NCBI GenBank assembly: GCA_963712465.1
Contig: CAVQHY010000008.1
Location: 186,001 to 250,000, forward strand
DNA: 64,000 bases
Source: CAVQHY01 sp963712465
GTDB taxonomy: Bacteria; Actinomycetota; Thermoleophilia; Gaiellales; Gaiellaceae
Direction of reading: 5' to 3'
Both the position numbers and the translations under genes were made by a program. Of the stretch, positions 42,700 through 50,860 are shown piece after piece (position 1 is the stretch's first letter; every line of letters begins with the position of its first letter). A model generated the notes under the pieces. The model worked only from the letters and a program-made list of their open reading frames with translations, did no database searches and was not told where the DNA came from.

Positions 42700-43761
42700 T
42701 CATCGAAATCGTGGTAGCACCTTCTCGCCGAACAGCCGTAGCTGCCCGACTCGGTTCTCGCCCCACAGCTCGAGCATGACGTGCGTGCAGCCCGCCTCGC
42801 GGTACTCTTCGATCGCTGCGACACAGTCCTCGGGCGTACCCGCGATCGGCTTGCACTTGGCGAGGATCTCGTCGCTTACCGCCGCCTTGGCGGCGAGCCG
42901 GCCGCCGCGCTCCATCGCCTCGGCGACCGGCCGGATCTCGTCCTGCGAGAGGGCGGCTAGCTCGAGCAGCGTGTCGGCGGCAGCCTGGATGTTCTGCACC
43001 TTGTTGGCGAGGTACATGCCCGCGATCTCGCGCGCGCCCTCTCGCCCGCGCTCACGGTCCTCGTCGATCGAGGCGACGATCGTACAGCCGACGTCGATCG
43101 TCTCGGGATCGCGCCCGGCCTCGCGCGCGGCCTCCCCCATCAGCCCGCGCGCGTACCGCACGAACGCCGGCGTCGTGATCGAGGCCGTGAGCAGGCCGTC
43201 GGCGAGCTCGCCGGCGGTGCGAAGCATCATCGGCCCCGTGCCTGCGACGTAGACGGGGACGTCCCAGCGCGGCGTGTCCGCGTCGTCGCGAAGCGCCGGG
43301 ACGTGGGCGGAGAACGTCCCGCCCTCGTAGTCGAACGACTGACCGGACAGGACACCCCGGCAGATCCGAACGGCGTCCTTGATCGCCCCGACCGGCTTCG
43401 CCCCCTCCCCGATTCCCGCGTGTCGCATGAAGATCTTCGAGACGCCGAGCCCGAGGTAGAAGCGCCCACGCCCCGCCGCCTCCTGGGTGACGCGCGCCTC
43501 CATCGCGATCTGGACCGGGTGGCGCGTGTACGGCGAGATGATCCCCCAGCCCACCGCGAGCCGCTGGGTCGCCCCGGCGACCAGCGGCGAGAGCGCCGTC
43601 GACGAGCGCGCCTCCATCGAGTGCTTGCGCCACCACGGATAGGCCTCCGCGAGCCAGATCGTGTCGAACCCCGCCTCGTCCATGACGCGCGCGTGCTCGA
43701 GGATCTCGCTCAGCGGCTCCATCGTCAGCTGCATGACGCCGATGCGGAAGGGGAGCGTCAC
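42700..43761 (-). CDS. LLM class F420-dependent oxidoreductase
   Basis: A 353-residue luciferase-like enzyme of the F420-reductase/dehydrogenase type: FRIGVMQLTMEPLSEILEHA, FDTIWLAEAYPWW, GRGRFYLGLGVSKIFM, VPVYVAGTGPMMLRTAGELA. It is the second of two adjacent LLM genes downstream of the molybdenum hydroxylase, overlapping the first by four bases. Probably acts on an intermediate of the same pathway. Confidence 0.88.
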   Translation of the reverse strand: MTLPFRIGVMQLTMEPLSEILEHARVMDEAGFDTIWLAEAYPWWRKHSMEARSSTALSPLVAGATQRLAVGWGIISPYTRHPVQIAMEARVTQEAAGRGRFYLGLGVSKIFMRHAGIGEGAKPVGAIKDAVRICRGVLSGQSFDYEGGTFSAHVPALRDDADTPRWDVPVYVAGTGPMMLRTAGELADGLLTASITTPAFVRYARGLMGEAAREAGRDPETIDVGCTIVASIDEDRERGREGAREIAGMYLANKVQNIQAAADTLLELAALSQDEIRPVAEAMERGGRLAAKAAVSDEILAKCKPIAGTPEDCVAAIEEYREAGCTHVMLELWGENRVGQLRLFGEKVLPRFR

Positions 43762-44813
43762 GCCGTCACGCCGAGACAGGCCTCGATCGACCCGAGGAAC
43801 GCCGGAAAGTCGAACTCGGGAACCTCGGCGCCGGGTGGGAAGTGCCCCTCGAAGAGCGGGAACCAGCCTCCGGGTGGGCCGGGGTTGAGCGCCAACGTGG
43901 TGAGCCCGTCGGCGGCGTATCCCGCAATCCGCTCGCGTACACGGCCGGCCGGGCCGCTCAGCGTCAACGCATCCGCCATCTCATCGGTGACGAGCCGAGC
44001 GGCGCCGCGCATGTCCGCGGCGGCGACCCGCTCGGCTATCGCCTCCCGTTCCTTCGCGAAGCCTGCGAGCTCGAAGCTAGTCGCGTACGCGGGCGACGAA
44101 CTCAGCGCCGTTCCGAACATCACCACCTGACCCCTGACCTGCTCGAGCCCCTGCGGCCCGACGACAGCCGGGAAGCCGCACGCGACATCGAAGCCCTCGA
44201 GCGACCGGCCCGCCCGAGCCGCACCGACCTCGAGGTTCGGCATCACCACCTCACGCACGTACTCCCGAGACCAGAGGTACCCGAGCACGCCGTCTGCGAG
44301 CTCGCCGGCCAGCTGGATCATCTTCGGCCCGACGGCGGCCATGTAGATCGGAACCTTCCCTGCGGGCGGCATCGTCAACGCGAAGCCCCTGATCGAAAAG
44401 ATCTCCCCCTCGTGCGTCACCGTCTCGCCGCTCAGGATGCCGCGCACGATCGTCAGGTACTCGCGCATCGCCCGGAGCGGCCGCTCGTAGGTCGCGCCAT
44501 GCCAGCCGTCGACGTACGAACGCGACTGCAGGCCCAGGCCGAGGACGAGGCGGCCGTCGGAGACGTCGTACAGACTCGCGGCCGTCATCGCGGTCGTCAG
44601 CGGCGAGCGCGCCCAGATGCCGACGACACCCGTCGCGAGGACGAGGCGCTCGGTCCGAGTCGCCGCCGCGGTCGCAGGCACGAACGCGTCGCCGAAGGTG
44701 ATCTCGGGGATCCAGACGCTCGCGAAGCCCGCCTCTTCGGCGCGCGCCGCGTAGTCCACCACCATGCCGACCGGGAGCGCCTCGAGGAAGATCCCGAGCC
44801 GGGGCTCCGCCAT
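43758..44813 (-). CDS. LLM class F420-dependent oxidoreductase
   Basis: A 351-residue paralog with motifs FASVWIPEITFGDAFVPATA, LATGVVGIWARSPLTTAMTA, GRLVLGLGLQSRSYVDGWHG and VPIYMAAVGPKMIQLAGELA, typical of F420-binding methylene-tetrahydromethanopterin-reductase-like proteins. Its start overlaps the CoxG-like stop by one base. Two different LLM enzymes in one operon suggest consecutive steps or a hetero-complex. Confidence 0.88.
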   Translation of the reverse strand: MAEPRLGIFLEALPVGMVVDYAARAEEAGFASVWIPEITFGDAFVPATAAATRTERLVLATGVVGIWARSPLTTAMTAASLYDVSDGRLVLGLGLQSRSYVDGWHGATYERPLRAMREYLTIVRGILSGETVTHEGEIFSIRGFALTMPPAGKVPIYMAAVGPKMIQLAGELADGVLGYLWSREYVREVVMPNLEVGAARAGRSLEGFDVACGFPAVVGPQGLEQVRGQVVMFGTALSSSPAYATSFELAGFAKEREAIAERVAAADMRGAARLVTDEMADALTLSGPAGRVRERIAGYAADGLTTLALNPGPPGGWFPLFEGHFPPGAEVPEFDFPAFLGSIEACLGVTA

Positions 44814-45256
44814 CAGGCCGCGCCGGCGACCTGGGCCTCGAGCGAGGCGAGGACGTTCTCGACCTGTTGGTTCACGATCGGCGCGAAGACCCGCTGACCC
44901 ATGGCCCCGACCTGGCCGGCGACCTTGACGTCCGCTTGCCAGGCCATCGAGGTCTTCTGCCCGTCCGCCGTGAGATCGAAGGACGTGTCCATCGCGATGA
45001 TCGCACCCACGCCCTTTCCCTTCGCTGAGAGGCGCGCGTGCTCCGGGGCGCGCTCCTCGAGCTTCTCGAACGCGAACGTCAGCTTGAGCCCACCGAGCCC
45101 GAGCGGCACCTTCACCTTCGCCGACCAGTGGGTCGGATCCTCGATCGCGAAGCTCTCAACCCCCGGCAGGGTCTGCGCGAGCTGCTCGGGGTCGTTGAGG
45201 ACGCCCCACACGCGGTCGACAGGCGCGTCCAGGACCTTCGTGCCTTCAACCTTCAC
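44813..45256 (-). CDS. CoxG-like SRPBCC protein (carbon monoxide dehydrogenase subunit G family)
   Basis: A 147-residue SRPBCC protein. VKVEGTKVLDAPVDRVWGVL and LNDPEQLAQTLPGVESF are characteristic of the CoxG family, found beside molybdenum hydroxylases and thought to help recruit or mature them. The C-terminal membrane tail of CoxG from CO oxidisers is missing. GTG start overlaps the large-subunit stop (GTGA). Confidence 0.87.
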   Translation of the reverse strand: MKVEGTKVLDAPVDRVWGVLNDPEQLAQTLPGVESFAIEDPTHWSAKVKVPLGLGGLKLTFAFEKLEERAPEHARLSAKGKGVGAIIAMDTSFDLTADGQKTSMAWQADVKVAGQVGAMGQRVFAPIVNQQVENVLASLEAQVAGAA

Positions 45257-47736
45257 GATGTCTCCGCGCGTGACTCCACCGTCACGGCCGCCCGGCTCGC
45301 ATCCGGGTTCTCCATCAGCCGGTACACGCGCTCGGGCGGGTTGAACGAGTCGGTGACAATGCCGCCGCCGGCGGCGCGCAGCGCGTCCTGGATCGCCGCG
45401 CACACGGCATGGATCGCGGCGCCGCCGCCCTCGCCCATCCCCTTCGTGCCGAGCGTCGTGAATGGCGAGGGGCTCTCGATCGAGCCGGTCTTGATCGGCG
45501 GCATGTCCAGCGCGTGCGGCACGTGGTAGTCGTAGAAGTTGGCGGTGAGGAGGTTGCCGTCCTCGTCGTAGGCGAACGTCTCGTACAGCGCGGCGCCGAT
45601 CCCGTGGGTCGTCGCACCGAGCACCTGACCCTCGACGATCTGCGGGTGGATACGCGTGCCGCAGTCGTCCACCGCCGCGTAGTCGACGATCTCGACCTCG
45701 CCCGTCTCCTTGTCGATCTCGACCAGACACGCGTGGATCTGAGTTGCGTACGTCAGGGTGAGATTGCCGTACTTGCGCTCGATGTCCGGGACCTCGAACG
45801 GCGGCCGGTAGACGTAGCGGCAGTTCATCGTGATGTCCTCGGTCTCGGCCGGTAGACCCGCGTTGTTGGCGTTGACGATCGCGCCGAGCGCCATGAACGG
45901 GAGCGCGGCCTCCGGGTTGTCGGCCCGCTTCGCGAAGCCTCCCTCGAGGACGATCCCTTCGGGGCCGTCGGCGCCCAGGATGAGCGCGGCGAGCCGCTTC
46001 ATCTGGACGGCGAGCGCGTCGGCGGCGCCCTTCACCGCGCCGAGCCCTGTCACCGCGAACTGGCTCGCGTACGTTCCCGAGAAGCCCGCGTGCGAGTTCC
46101 AGTACGAGTCGTGGCCGGCACGGACGGTCACGTCGTCGGGCGAGCACCCGATCGTGTCCGCGACGACCATCGCCGCCGTGGTCTCGTGCCCCTGCCCCTG
46201 CGGCGTCGTCCCCAGCGTGACCACGACCTCGCCGAAGATGTCGAGCTTCACCGTGGCGACCTCGTTGTTCCCCGAGAACTGGAGCTCGGGGTTGAGCAGG
46301 CGCGACTGGCCGAAGTTGTTCGTACCCGAGTCGAGCGTCGACCCGATGCCGAGCCCGAGGAGCTTCCCGCGCGTCTCCGCGTCACGACGGCGCGTCTCGG
46401 CCGAGTCAGCATCGACGAGCTCGAGCGCGATGTCGAGGCAGCGCGCGTAGTCGCCCGAGTCGTAGACGCAGCCGTTCGGCGTCGTCCACGGCATCTCCTC
46501 GGCCTTGATGTAGTTGCGCTTCCGCACCTCGACGGGGTCGAGCGAGAGCTCGTGCGCGACGATGTCGACGATCCGCTCGCAGAGCCAGAGGTGCTGCATG
46601 CGCGAGTAGCCGCGGTTCGGCGACACGGGCGCCTTGTTCGTCATCACCTGCGTGAACTCGACGCGGACGTTCTGCCAGCGGTACAGGCCCGGCGTGACCT
46701 GCGCCCAGATCACGCCTCCGAGCGGCTCGTAGCGCAGGAACGCGCCCGCGTCGTCGAGCGCCTTGGTGCGGAAGCCGAGCAGCGTGCCGTCGGCCTTGAC
46801 CGCGACCTCGGTGTCGTGGAACCAGCGCTCGTTGCCGTGCGACATCGACTGGTGGAAGTCGGTGCGCCACTCGGTCCACTGGATCGGGCGCTTCAGCTTC
46901 CGCGCCAGGAGACAGCAGGCGACGAGCTGCGGGTGCGAGGTGATCTTGTTGCCGAAGCCGCCGCCGATGTCCTGCGACACGAAGCGGAGCTTGTCGAGCC
47001 CGACCCGCATCGCCGGCCCCATCATGATCGCGGCGAAGCCCGGGAACTGGTTGTTCGAGTAGATCGTCCACTGACCCGTGCCGCGGTTGAACTCGACGAG
47101 AGCGCCGTCGGTCTCGAGCGGCGTCGAGTTGAAGCGGTCGAAGTGCAGCTCGGAGATCCTCACGACATGGTCGGCCTCGGCGAACGCGGCGTCGAGATCG
47201 CCCCACTCGTAGACGCCCGTCCAGGAGAGGTTCGACTCGACCTCCTCGTGCAGCACCGGCGCGGCCGGGTCGAGGGCCGTGCGCGCGTCGACGAGCACCT
47301 CGAGCGGTTCGTAGTCGACCTCGACGAGATCGGCGGCGTCGCGCGCGAGCTCACGCGTCTCCGCGACGACGGCGACCACGGCCTCGCCGACGTAGCGCAC
47401 CTTGCCGACGGCGAGCGCGTAGTCGCGGACGTTCGCACCGGGAGGCGTCGTGATCTGGAAGAACGGATCGGTCGCGATCGCGACCTCGTCCCCGGTCAGC
47501 GTCCCGTACACACCCTTCAGGTCGACCGCGGCGCTCAGGTCGATCGAGAGGATCTTCGCGTGCGCGTAGGGCGAGCGGACGAAGTGGACGTAGCCCATGT
47601 TGTGCCGGCGGACGTCGTCGACGAAGACCCCCTGGCCCTGGACGAGGCGCCGGTCCTCCTTGCGGGGGAGCGACTGACCCTGGTAGCGCCCGACCTCGAG
47701 CTCGACGGGTGCTGTGGTGACGGTCTCGCTCCTCAT
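45253..47736 (-). CDS. Xanthine/CO dehydrogenase-family molybdopterin-binding large subunit
   Basis: An 827-residue molybdenum hydroxylase large subunit. Cofactor motifs: GGGFGNKITSHPQ, TTPQGQGHETTAAMV and the catalytic Glu in LGTKGMGEGG. The active-site loop reads PVSPNRGYSRMQ. It is neither AYxCSFR of form I CO dehydrogenase nor AYRGAGR of form II, so CO is an unlikely substrate. An aromatic or N-heterocyclic compound is more plausible. Overlaps the 2Fe-2S gene by one base. Confidence 0.9.
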   Translation of the reverse strand: MRSETVTTAPVELEVGRYQGQSLPRKEDRRLVQGQGVFVDDVRRHNMGYVHFVRSPYAHAKILSIDLSAAVDLKGVYGTLTGDEVAIATDPFFQITTPPGANVRDYALAVGKVRYVGEAVVAVVAETRELARDAADLVEVDYEPLEVLVDARTALDPAAPVLHEEVESNLSWTGVYEWGDLDAAFAEADHVVRISELHFDRFNSTPLETDGALVEFNRGTGQWTIYSNNQFPGFAAIMMGPAMRVGLDKLRFVSQDIGGGFGNKITSHPQLVACCLLARKLKRPIQWTEWRTDFHQSMSHGNERWFHDTEVAVKADGTLLGFRTKALDDAGAFLRYEPLGGVIWAQVTPGLYRWQNVRVEFTQVMTNKAPVSPNRGYSRMQHLWLCERIVDIVAHELSLDPVEVRKRNYIKAEEMPWTTPNGCVYDSGDYARCLDIALELVDADSAETRRRDAETRGKLLGLGIGSTLDSGTNNFGQSRLLNPELQFSGNNEVATVKLDIFGEVVVTLGTTPQGQGHETTAAMVVADTIGCSPDDVTVRAGHDSYWNSHAGFSGTYASQFAVTGLGAVKGAADALAVQMKRLAALILGADGPEGIVLEGGFAKRADNPEAALPFMALGAIVNANNAGLPAETEDITMNCRYVYRPPFEVPDIERKYGNLTLTYATQIHACLVEIDKETGEVEIVDYAAVDDCGTRIHPQIVEGQVLGATTHGIGAALYETFAYDEDGNLLTANFYDYHVPHALDMPPIKTGSIESPSPFTTLGTKGMGEGGGAAIHAVCAAIQDALRAAGGGIVTDSFNPPERVYRLMENPDASRAAVTVESRAETS

Positions 47737-48215
47737 CACACCCCACCGGCCGCCTGGATCGCCTCGACGATGCCCACGTACCCGGTGCAACGGCAGATGT
47801 TGCCCTGGATCGCCTTGCGCACCTCGTCCTCCGACGGGCCCGGGTTTCGCTCGAGGAGGCTCTTGGCGCTCATCAGCATCCCCGGCGTGCAGTACCCGCA
47901 CTGGAGCGCATGGTGATCGGAGAACGCCTGCTGCAGCGGGTGCAGCTCGCCGTCCGCGCCCGCCAGCGACTCGACGGTCTCGATCGAGGCGCCGTCCGCC
48001 TGGATCGCGAGCATCATGCAGCTCTTCACCGCCTTGCCCTCGACGATCACCGTGCAGGCGCCGCAGCTTCCCGTGTCGCAGCCGATGTGTGTTCCCGTCA
48101 GGCCGCAGTCGTCACGGATGAAGTGCACGAGCAGGCGGCGTGCCTCGACCTCGAGCTCATAGGTCTCGCCGTTGACGTCGACCGTGACGCGCTTGGCGGC
48201 GTATATGTCTTTCAC
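47736..48215 (-). CDS. 2Fe-2S subunit of the molybdenum hydroxylase (CoxS-like)
   Basis: A 159-residue ferredoxin-like subunit with two clusters: the plant-type set CDTGSCGACTV plus a later Cys, and the helical set CGYCTPGM with CRCTGYVGI. It passes electrons from the Mo centre to FAD. GTG at 48215 with GAGAGAG upstream gives a normal N-terminus (VKDIYAAKRVTVDVNGETYE). The frame is open for another ~57 codons through the repeat block, a possible Gly/Arg-rich extension. Confidence 0.9.
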   Translation of the reverse strand: MKDIYAAKRVTVDVNGETYELEVEARRLLVHFIRDDCGLTGTHIGCDTGSCGACTVIVEGKAVKSCMMLAIQADGASIETVESLAGADGELHPLQQAFSDHHALQCGYCTPGMLMSAKSLLERNPGPSEDEVRKAIQGNICRCTGYVGIVEAIQAAGGV

Positions 48216-48220
48216 CTCTC

Positions 48221-48353
48221 TCCCACCACCCCACCCCCGCCCTGTCGAGCGCGACCCCACGCTTCTCCCACCACCCCACCCCCGCCCGGCGGAGTCCCAC
48301 CCATGCCCGCCCGGGCGCGACCCCACGCTTCTCCCACCACCCCACCCCCGCCC
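48221..48353 (-). repeat. Triple C-rich repeat block between coxM- and coxS-like genes
   Basis: The 22-bp core, starting TCCCACCACCCCACCCCCGC, occurs at 48221, 48266 and 48332, with GCGCGACCCCACGCTTC spacers shared by the second and third units. Spacings of 45 and 66 bp are both multiples of three. Read on the minus strand it is strongly G-rich and in frame with coxS, encoding repeats of GRGWGGGR. One unit with its flank matches the block at 56773. Confidence 0.85.
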
Positions 48354-48387
48354 CGGGACATCCCGCCCTCCCGTACGCGACCCCACC

Positions 48388-49254
48388 TCATCGACCCAGC
48401 GCCCGGTCGATCGCCTCGCGGGCGGCCCGCACGGCCATCACCTCGGCGACGTGCCGGCGGTAGTCGCTCGTCGCGTGGACGTCGGCGGGTGGCTCGAGCG
48501 TCGCGCCGAGCCCCTGCGCTGCGAGCCGGACGTTCGCCTCCGACGGCTCGACGCCCGCGAGCGCTCCCTCCATGCCCGTCGCGCGGACGGGCGTGGCGGC
48601 GACGCAGCCGATCGCGATCCGCGGCTCCTCGACCGTGCCGTTGCAGCGCAACGCGGCCGCGACGTTGACGATGCCCGTGCCGTCGCGGCCGATCGTCATC
48701 GAGGCGAACCCGGCCCCCTCGTTCGACGCGGGCGGCGGGAGGGTCACCCGCACCAGCACCTCGCCCGGCGCGACCGCGGTCATGTACACGCCCTCGAAGA
48801 AGTCGGCTGCGGTGACCGTTCGCTCGCCGTCGGCCCCGACGATCGTCATCGTTGCCCCGAGCGCGACCAGGACCGGAGGAAAGTGGTTCGTCGGGTCGTT
48901 GGCGCAGATGTTGCCGCCGATCGTGCCGCGGTTTCGCACCTGCTGGTCGGCGATCACGCCCGCGACCCGTCCGAGGATCGGCCGCGCCTCGCGAAGCGCC
49001 TCGTGCCGATCCAGCGTGTCGTACGTCACCATGGCGCCGAGCTCGATCGCGCCGTCCGCGCCGACGGCAACCTCGTCCAGGCCGGGGATCGAGGCGAGGT
49101 CGACGACGAGGTCGGGTGTTGCGACACGAAGCTTCATCACGTTGACCAGCGTCTGTCCGCCGGCGATCACGCGTGCGTTCTCGTTGGCAGCGAGAAGCTC
49201 CACCGCCTCGGCAAGAGTCGAGGGACGTGCGTACTCGACGGCCTGGAGGAGCAT
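48388..49254 (-). CDS. FAD-binding medium subunit of the molybdenum hydroxylase (CoxM-like)
   Basis: A 288-residue FAD subunit. FAD-binding motifs are VIAGGQTLVN and RNRGTIGGNICANDPTNHF, and the C-terminal CO_deh_flav_C domain begins near FASMTIGRDGTGIVNVA. First gene of the M-S-L-G order typical of CO-dehydrogenase-type hydroxylases. Divergent from the PLP decarboxylase with 61 bp between, which must hold promoters for both. Confidence 0.92.
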   Translation of the reverse strand: MLLQAVEYARPSTLAEAVELLAANENARVIAGGQTLVNVMKLRVATPDLVVDLASIPGLDEVAVGADGAIELGAMVTYDTLDRHEALREARPILGRVAGVIADQQVRNRGTIGGNICANDPTNHFPPVLVALGATMTIVGADGERTVTAADFFEGVYMTAVAPGEVLVRVTLPPPASNEGAGFASMTIGRDGTGIVNVAAALRCNGTVEEPRIAIGCVAATPVRATGMEGALAGVEPSEANVRLAAQGLGATLEPPADVHATSDYRRHVAEVMAVRAAREAIDRALGR

Positions 49255-49315
49255 GCCGTCTTATACGAGATTGCGCCTCGTCACCGCAACCTCCGACCCG
49301 TGTATCGTCGGCCGG

Positions 49316-50767
49316 ATGAGCACGCGGACGGACACGGGGAGAGACACGGATCTGGACGCCGCTGTCGCGGATCTCGCCGAGCGCTTCCGCGCGGCGCTCG
49401 ATCCTCCTGAGCGCGCGGGGGTCGACGTCGAGCCGGCCGCGCTCCGAGCGCGCATCGACGAGCCCCTCCCCGAGATCGGCGTGCCGATCGAGGGCCTCCT
49501 GGGCGAGCTCGTGGAGAAGGTGGGCCCCGGGCTCACGGGCACGACGGGCGGCCGGTACCTCGGCTACGTCATCGGTGGTGTTCTGCCGGCGGCCGCGATC
49601 GCGGAGGCGTGGGCCGATGCGGTCGACCAGAACCCGGGTCTCTGGACGCTCTCGCCCGCCGGCGTCGAGCTCGACCAGGTCGTCGTCGGGTGGCTGTTCG
49701 ACCTGCTCGACCTTCCGCGCGGCGGCGGCACGATCACGACGGGAGCCACCGTGGCCAACACCGTGTGCCTCGCCGTCGCCCGGCACGCCTTCGGCAAGCG
49801 ACACGGGGTCGACCTCAAGGTCGACGGCGTCGCGGCGCTGCCGCCCTACGCCGTCTACGGCAGCGAGGAGCTCCACTTCACCAACGTGAAGGCGCTGCGG
49901 ACGCTCGGGCTCGGATCCGCGTGCGTCCGCACGATCCCCGTCGACGCGGACTTCCGCATGTCGGCGCCCGCGCTTGCGGACGCGATCGAGCGCGACCGGT
50001 CGGCCGGCGTCGAGCCCGCCGTCGTGATCGCCCATGCAGGATCGGTGAACACAGGCGCGTGCGACCCGCTCCCCGAGATCGCCGCCGTCTGCGCGGAGCA
50101 CGGGCTCTGGCTCCACGTCGACGGCGCATTCGGCGCGTTCTTTCGCCTCTCCGAGCGTACGGCCCCGCTCGTCGAGGGGCTCGACCTCGCCGACTCCGTG
50201 ACCGTCGACGGCCACAAGTGGCTGAACGTGCCGAACGGCACCGGCTTCGCGCTCCTGCGCGACCCGGCTCTCCACCTGGAGACGTTCTCGAACGTCGCGC
50301 CCGCCTACCTCACGCAGGGGCTCGACGTCGGCGTGGACGAGCACCAGCTCGGAATCGAGGCGAGCCGCAACTGGCGCGGGCCGGCGGTGTGGGCGGCGCT
50401 CAAGTCGCTCGGACGTGAGGGCGTGGCGGAGCTCGTCACCCGCTGCTGCGACCTCACGCAGGAGCTCGTAGCGATGGTCGAGTCCTCCCCGCGCCTCGAG
50501 CTGACCGCGCCCGCTCCGACCTGCGTCGCCTGCTTTCGCTACCGCCCGGAGGGCTGGAGCGAGGGAGCGGAGCTCGACGAGCTGAACCGCTCGATCCAGC
50601 GGGAGGTCGCGGCGGCCGGAGAGATCTTCGCCACCGGGGCAGGGCTCCCCAACGGATTCTCGCAGCGGGCATGCATCGTCCACTGGCGGACGACCCGCGG
50701 CGATGTCGAGGCGCTCGTGGCCGCGGTGGAGGAAGCCGGCTCGCGTCTCGCTGCGGGCCCGGAATAG
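49316..50767 (+). CDS. Group II PLP-dependent amino-acid decarboxylase
   Basis: A 483-residue decarboxylase of the aromatic amino acid/glutamate type. The PLP lysine is Lys301 in VTVDGHKWLNVPNGTG, the cofactor Asp is in LWLHVDGAFGAF, and GGTITTGATVANTVCLAVAR binds phosphate. C-terminal domain ends RACIVHWRTTRGDVEALV. ATG at 49316 (a longer open frame extends back through coxM and is not real). Substrate undecided; both aromatic amino acids and other acids are possible. Confidence 0.9.
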   Translation: MSTRTDTGRDTDLDAAVADLAERFRAALDPPERAGVDVEPAALRARIDEPLPEIGVPIEGLLGELVEKVGPGLTGTTGGRYLGYVIGGVLPAAAIAEAWADAVDQNPGLWTLSPAGVELDQVVVGWLFDLLDLPRGGGTITTGATVANTVCLAVARHAFGKRHGVDLKVDGVAALPPYAVYGSEELHFTNVKALRTLGLGSACVRTIPVDADFRMSAPALADAIERDRSAGVEPAVVIAHAGSVNTGACDPLPEIAAVCAEHGLWLHVDGAFGAFFRLSERTAPLVEGLDLADSVTVDGHKWLNVPNGTGFALLRDPALHLETFSNVAPAYLTQGLDVGVDEHQLGIEASRNWRGPAVWAALKSLGREGVAELVTRCCDLTQELVAMVESSPRLELTAPAPTCVACFRYRPEGWSEGAELDELNRSIQREVAAAGEIFATGAGLPNGFSQRACIVHWRTTRGDVEALVAAVEEAGSRLAAGPE

Positions 50768-50860
50768 CCGTCCCTTCCAGGACGTTTGTACCTACAGAGC
50801 CGCTGCGCGACTCGTTCGCTCGACGCGCGGCGGCAATCGAGAACTCTCCGACCAAGGAGC

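Noticed and set aside
48221..48353. CRISPR-like array
   Set aside because: Three units with unequal spacing, related spacers and no cas genes; it is a dispersed intergenic repeat.
45253..49254. Aerobic carbon monoxide dehydrogenase (coxMSL)
   Set aside because: Gene order fits, but the large-subunit active-site loop lacks the form I AYxCSFR motif, so CO oxidation is not supported.
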